From: Alphaproteobacteria bacterium
GTDB lineage: Bacteria; Pseudomonadota; Alphaproteobacteria; RS24
Assembly: GCA_029248825.1 (NCBI GenBank)
Contig: JAQWIP010000090.1
Coordinates: 1-26,327, forward strand
Direction: 5' to 3'
Length of the DNA stretch: 26,327 nucleotides
A model generated the notes under the pieces. The model made no database searches. It was not told the origin of the DNA and saw only the letters and a list, made by a program, of their open reading frames with translations. The translations under genes were made by a program, and so were the position numbers. How positions within the stretch are numbered: position 1 is the stretch's first letter; every line of letters starts with the position of its first letter. Shown piece after piece: positions 23,223 to 26,327 of the stretch.

Positions 23223-25058
23223 GTGAGCAAACCCCACGATATTGAGACCCCCCAAACGGTCACGCATAATCAACGCCACGACGTGCAAGCGCGCTATCAG
23301 ATGCGTCGCTCGCGTTCCTTGGCGCTTATCGAGCGGATGCTGCGCAGCTATTTGCGCCCCTATCTTGGCCTTTTGGGTCTGTCTATTCTGGCCAATATTA
23401 TCGTCGCCGCGACGACCGGCGCTTTGCCTTGGTTCATTCAATTGGCCATCGATGAAGTGTTTAACGGCAAGAATGAAACCATGTTACTGCTCGTTCCCAT
23501 TGCCGTGGTGGGGGTTTCCATTATCAAAAGCGTGGCGACTTATGGCTCCAATGTCATTATGAATTTTGTCGGCCAAGGCTCGACGGCCAATTTGCAACGC
23601 GATTTATTCGCCCGCCTGATGCGCGGCGACTTGGCCTATGTATCGACCCAACATAGCGGCGCGTATATTTCGATTTTCATGAATGATGCCACCCGCCTTC
23701 GCGACACTGTGTCTGGCACAATCATTGCGCTGGCGCGGCATTTGCTGACCATTGTGGCGCTGATTGCTTTCATGTTCACCATCAATTGGCATTTGGCTTT
23801 AATCTACACCATCATCGTCGTGCCGATGGGCATTGTCTCTATGCGCCGCTTGGGCAAAGTCACCCGCACCGCCTCGCGCCAAGGCCTCGAGGAGACCAGC
23901 GAGTTATCGACTTTTATCGTCGAAAGCCTATCGGGTTTGCGCATCGTCAAAGCCTATGGCCAAGAAAACGAGCAGATTAGCCGCGCGCGCGCCACGATTG
24001 ATCGCGTGTTGGATTATACCATGCGCGCGTTGCGCGCTCGCGCCGCCGCCAGCCCCGCCATCGAAGGTTTGGCAGGCATGGCCGTGGGCGCGATTATTTA
24101 TGTCGGCGGCTATCAATCGATGCAAGGCAATCTGACGGCGGGTGAATTCATGGGCTTTATCACGGCGCTTTTGGCGGTCTATCAACCGCTGCGCTCGGTC
24201 GCCAATATGCAAACCATTTTGCAAGAGGGCGTCTCGGCAGGCACCCGCGTGTTCACCATTCTCGACCAAGAAGACGCCATCACCGATGCCCCAGACGCCA
24301 AAACTCTGGCGACGAAAAAAGGCGAAATTAGCTTTGAAAAAGTAACCTTCCAATATGACGGGCGCGATATCCCCGCGCTCAACAATGTCTCCATTCAGGT
24401 ACCGGCTGGCAAAACCATCGCGCTGGTTGGGCAATCGGGTTCGGGTAAATCTACTTTACTGAATTTGGTATTGCGGTTTTTCGATGTCTCTAGCGGCCAA
24501 ATTAAAATTGACGGGCAAGACATTCGCTCGGTCGACCTTCATAGCCTGCGCCGCGCCACCGCCTTGGTGACGCAAGATCCATTTTTATTCGACGATACGA
24601 TTGCCAATAATATTTCCTACGGCAAAGAAAGCGTCTCGCAAGCCGACATCGAACAAGCGGCCAAGCAAGCGGCGGCGCATGAGTTTATTGTCGATATGCC
24701 GGAGGGCTATGAAACCCGCGTCGGCGAGAGCGGCTTGCGGCTTTCGGGCGGGCAAAAACAACGTGTCGCCATTGCGCGCGCCATGCTGAAAGACGCGCCG
24801 ATTTTGCTTCTCGATGAAGCCACATCGGCGCTTGATACGGCCTCCGAGCAGAAAGTGCAAGGCGCCCTTACCGAGCTGATGAAAGGGCGCACCTCGCTGG
24901 TTATCGCCCACCGCTTGTCGACGATTATGCACGCCGATGAGATTTTTGTGATGGAAAGCGGCCAAGTGGTCGAACATGGCACGCACGCACAATTGCTCGA
25001 TAAACGCGGCGTTTATGCCGACCTCTATGAGCGCCAATTCAACAATGAGGCCGAGTAA
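23223..25058 (+). CDS. ABC exporter (permease-ATPase fusion), probable lipid A flippase MsbA
   Basis: A 611-residue half-transporter with six membrane helices (about 45-330) and one ATPase domain (365-611). Walker A is GQSGSGKST (403-411), the signature LSGGQ (507-511), Walker B ILLLDEA (527-533), and the switch His is His563. It most likely flips lipid A-core across the inner membrane, because waaA starts inside its stop codon (TAATG). Related multidrug or peptide exporters share the same layout, so the substrate is inferred from context. The start is GTG at 23223 with a modest GAGAG seven bases upstream; the next in-frame ATG is codon 27, and the first 26 residues are polar. Confidence 0.92.
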   Translation: MSKPHDIETPQTVTHNQRHDVQARYQMRRSRSLALIERMLRSYLRPYLGLLGLSILANIIVAATTGALPWFIQLAIDEVFNGKNETMLLLVPIAVVGVSIIKSVATYGSNVIMNFVGQGSTANLQRDLFARLMRGDLAYVSTQHSGAYISIFMNDATRLRDTVSGTIIALARHLLTIVALIAFMFTINWHLALIYTIIVVPMGIVSMRRLGKVTRTASRQGLEETSELSTFIVESLSGLRIVKAYGQENEQISRARATIDRVLDYTMRALRARAAASPAIEGLAGMAVGAIIYVGGYQSMQGNLTAGEFMGFITALLAVYQPLRSVANMQTILQEGVSAGTRVFTILDQEDAITDAPDAKTLATKKGEISFEKVTFQYDGRDIPALNNVSIQVPAGKTIALVGQSGSGKSTLLNLVLRFFDVSSGQIKIDGQDIRSVDLHSLRRATALVTQDPFLFDDTIANNISYGKESVSQADIEQAAKQAAAHEFIVDMPEGYETRVGESGLRLSGGQKQRVAIARAMLKDAPILLLDEATSALDTASEQKVQGALTELMKGRTSLVIAHRLSTIMHADEIFVMESGQVVEHGTHAQLLDKRGVYADLYERQFNNEAE

Positions 25059-26327
25059 TGGCCGCCCTGCGGCTTTATCAAACTCTTGTTTTTTTGGCTG
25101 GGCCGCTGTTACGCCTCAGCTTGTCGCGCCGTGCCGCCAGAGGCCGAGAAGATAAAGCGCGCCTGCGCGAACGCTTTGGCCGCGCCTCGCTAAAACGCCC
25201 GTCTGGCCATTTGGTCTGGGTGCATGCGGCCAGCGTTGGCGAAACCCTATCGGTCTTGCCCCTGCTGGAAGACATATTGACCAGCCGCCCCGCGCAATCG
25301 ATTTTGCTGACTACGGGCACGCGTACCTCGGCGGCTCTGGTGGCCAAGTTTCAAACCGCGCATCCCGATTTGCGCGCGCGCCTGAAACATCAATTCGCCC
25401 CGCTCGACCGCAGCCCTTATGTAAAAGCGTTTCTAGCCCATTGGCAGCCCGATGCCGCGTTTTGGGTCGAGAGTGAAATCTGGCCGAATTTGATTTTAGC
25501 CTGCCAGAAGCAAAATATTCCTCTGGTCATGTTGAACGGGCGTCTTTCGGCGCGCAGTTTTGCTCGCTGGAAAAAACTATCCGCCACGGCGCGCCACTTG
25601 CTCGGCTCTTTTTCTTTGCTGATGGCGCAAGACGCCACCACCGCCGAGCGCTTGCAAGGTTTGGGACTGAGGCAAATTAAAACGCCGGGAAATTTAAAAC
25701 TCGATGCGCCTGCCCTAACGGCGGAAGAGGGCGAGCTGTCTGCCTTGCGCGAAAGCTTTGGCGCGCGGCCGATTTGGTTCGGCGCCAGCACCCATGCCGA
25801 TGAAGAGATAAGTCTTGGCGAAGCGCATAACATGGTTAAAGCCAGCCTGCCAGATGTGCTGACCCTCATCGCGCCGCGCCATCCCGACCGAGGCGATGGG
25901 CTGGCCAGCCAATTGCGCGCCGCTGGTCATCGTGTGGCGCAACGCAGCCAAGGCGAGCGACCCGATGCCGATACCGATATTTATCTGCTCGATACTTTGG
26001 GCGAGCTGGGGCTGTTTTATCGGCTGAGCCAAATTGTTCTCATGGGCGGCACGTTAATTCCCCATGGCGGACAAAACCCCATCGAAGCGGCGCGTTTGAA
26101 TTGCGCTATCTTGCACGGGCCGCATGTCGAAAATTTCCAAGAAATGTTCGACGCGCTAGAAGCCGCCCAAGCTGTCGCCTCGATTGCCGACACCGCCACT
26201 TTGGCGGCGCAAGTCAAAGCGCTCTTGCAAAACCCCGCAACGGTTGCGCAAATGTCGCAAGCCGCACAAGCCTTCGCCAATGAAATGACCGGCACACGCG
26301 CGCGCGTCCTCGACCTGCTGGCGCCCT
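25058..26327 (+). CDS. waaA: 3-deoxy-D-manno-octulosonic acid (KDO) transferase, C-terminus cut by the window
   Basis: WaaA (KdtA) adds KDO from CMP-KDO to lipid IVA in lipopolysaccharide synthesis, on the cytoplasmic face of the inner membrane. The 423 codons in the window stay open to the right edge, close to the family's full length. An N-terminal anchor (LYQTLVFLAGPLLRL) precedes the GT-B fold. The catalytic segment WVHAASVGETLSVLPLLE has Glu62 as the predicted base. FWVESEIWPNLI, MLNGRLSARSF, APRHPDR and GGTLIPHGGQNPIEAARL are family landmarks. Its ATG shares one base with the stop of the ABC exporter gene, so the two are coupled. No stop codon is visible; a few residues are missing. Confidence 0.95.
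   Translation, partial: MAALRLYQTLVFLAGPLLRLSLSRRAARGREDKARLRERFGRASLKRPSGHLVWVHAASVGETLSVLPLLEDILTSRPAQSILLTTGTRTSAALVAKFQTAHPDLRARLKHQFAPLDRSPYVKAFLAHWQPDAAFWVESEIWPNLILACQKQNIPLVMLNGRLSARSFARWKKLSATARHLLGSFSLLMAQDATTAERLQGLGLRQIKTPGNLKLDAPALTAEEGELSALRESFGARPIWFGASTHADEEISLGEAHNMVKASLPDVLTLIAPRHPDRGDGLASQLRAAGHRVAQRSQGERPDADTDIYLLDTLGELGLFYRLSQIVLMGGTLIPHGGQNPIEAARLNCAILHGPHVENFQEMFDALEAAQAVASIADTATLAAQVKALLQNPATVAQMSQAAQAFANEMTGTRARVLDLLAP

Noticed and set aside
23198..23245. A 15-codon upstream frame (MNPKRETISEQTPRY) overlapping the GTG start of the ABC exporter gene.
   Set aside because: It has no clear ribosome binding site and no attenuator-like structure around it. A chance ATG is as likely as a leader peptide.
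1..26327. CRISPR arrays, insertion sequences, tRNA or rRNA genes, prophage or defence genes.
   Set aside because: No regularly spaced repeats, transposase-like frames, tRNA cloverleaf sequences or defence domains were seen. Nearly all DNA is accounted for by housekeeping genes with short gaps.

Overview
The window is a gene-dense stretch of a proteobacterial chromosome, most likely from an alphaproteobacterium. Four things point that way: a complete aa3-type cytochrome c oxidase operon in the order ctaC-ctaD-ctaB-coxF-ctaG-ctaE-SURF1; an alphaproteobacterial/plant-type glutamate-cysteine ligase next to rsmE and ubiA; an ispH-thrB-rnhA cluster; and a gcvT-gcvH-gcvPA operon with a split P-protein behind a glycine riboswitch. 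Nothing here fixes the genus. I see no insertion sequences, phage genes, CRISPR arrays, rRNA or tRNA genes, and no clear frameshifts.

Layout. (1) 1-2381, minus strand: the glycine cleavage operon (gcvT, gcvH, start of gcvPA), with a tandem glycine riboswitch and a TATAAT box just upstream of it. (2) 2440-2922, minus: a small orphan lipoprotein, divergent from (3) 3107-5474, plus: ispH, thrB and rnhA, tightly packed. A nested inverted repeat lies between the two units. (4) 5523-6854, minus: a Prx5-type peroxiredoxin and a stand-alone secreted DsbD N-terminal-like protein. (5) 6944-7522, plus: YqgE/AlgH. (6) 7519-15764, minus: a long co-directional unit holding the terminal oxidase structural and assembly genes, then thrC and an unrecognised multi-pass membrane protein. 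(7) 15975-17420, plus: tldD. (8) 17448-19667, minus: rsmE and gshA. (9) 19738-23143, plus: ubiA, a membrane fatty-acid-desaturase-like protein, and pmbA/tldE. (10) 23223-26327, plus: an MsbA-like ABC exporter overlapping by one base with waaA (KDO transferase), which runs off the right edge.

How the genes fit together. The largest block builds aerobic respiratory chain complex IV: subunits I-III, heme O synthesis (CtaB), CuB delivery (CtaG) and SURF1. UbiA (ubiquinone) and IspH (isoprenoid precursors for quinone and heme side chains) are metabolically adjacent to it. Homoserine kinase (thrB) and threonine synthase (thrC) complete threonine synthesis from two different transcription units, and the glycine cleavage system draws on the same serine/glycine/one-carbon economy. 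Peroxiredoxin, the DsbD-like protein and GshA form a thiol-redox theme. TldD and TldE, which together make one protease, are both here but in separate units about 4.4 kb apart. MsbA-like and WaaA belong to lipopolysaccharide export and assembly.

Most of the window is conserved housekeeping sequence and I found no convincing new multi-gene system. The items most worth a second look are the orphan membrane protein behind thrC, the nested inverted repeat in the ispH divergent promoter region, the orphan lipoprotein, the DsbD-alpha-like protein without its membrane partner, and a terminator-like hairpin in the ctaC leader.
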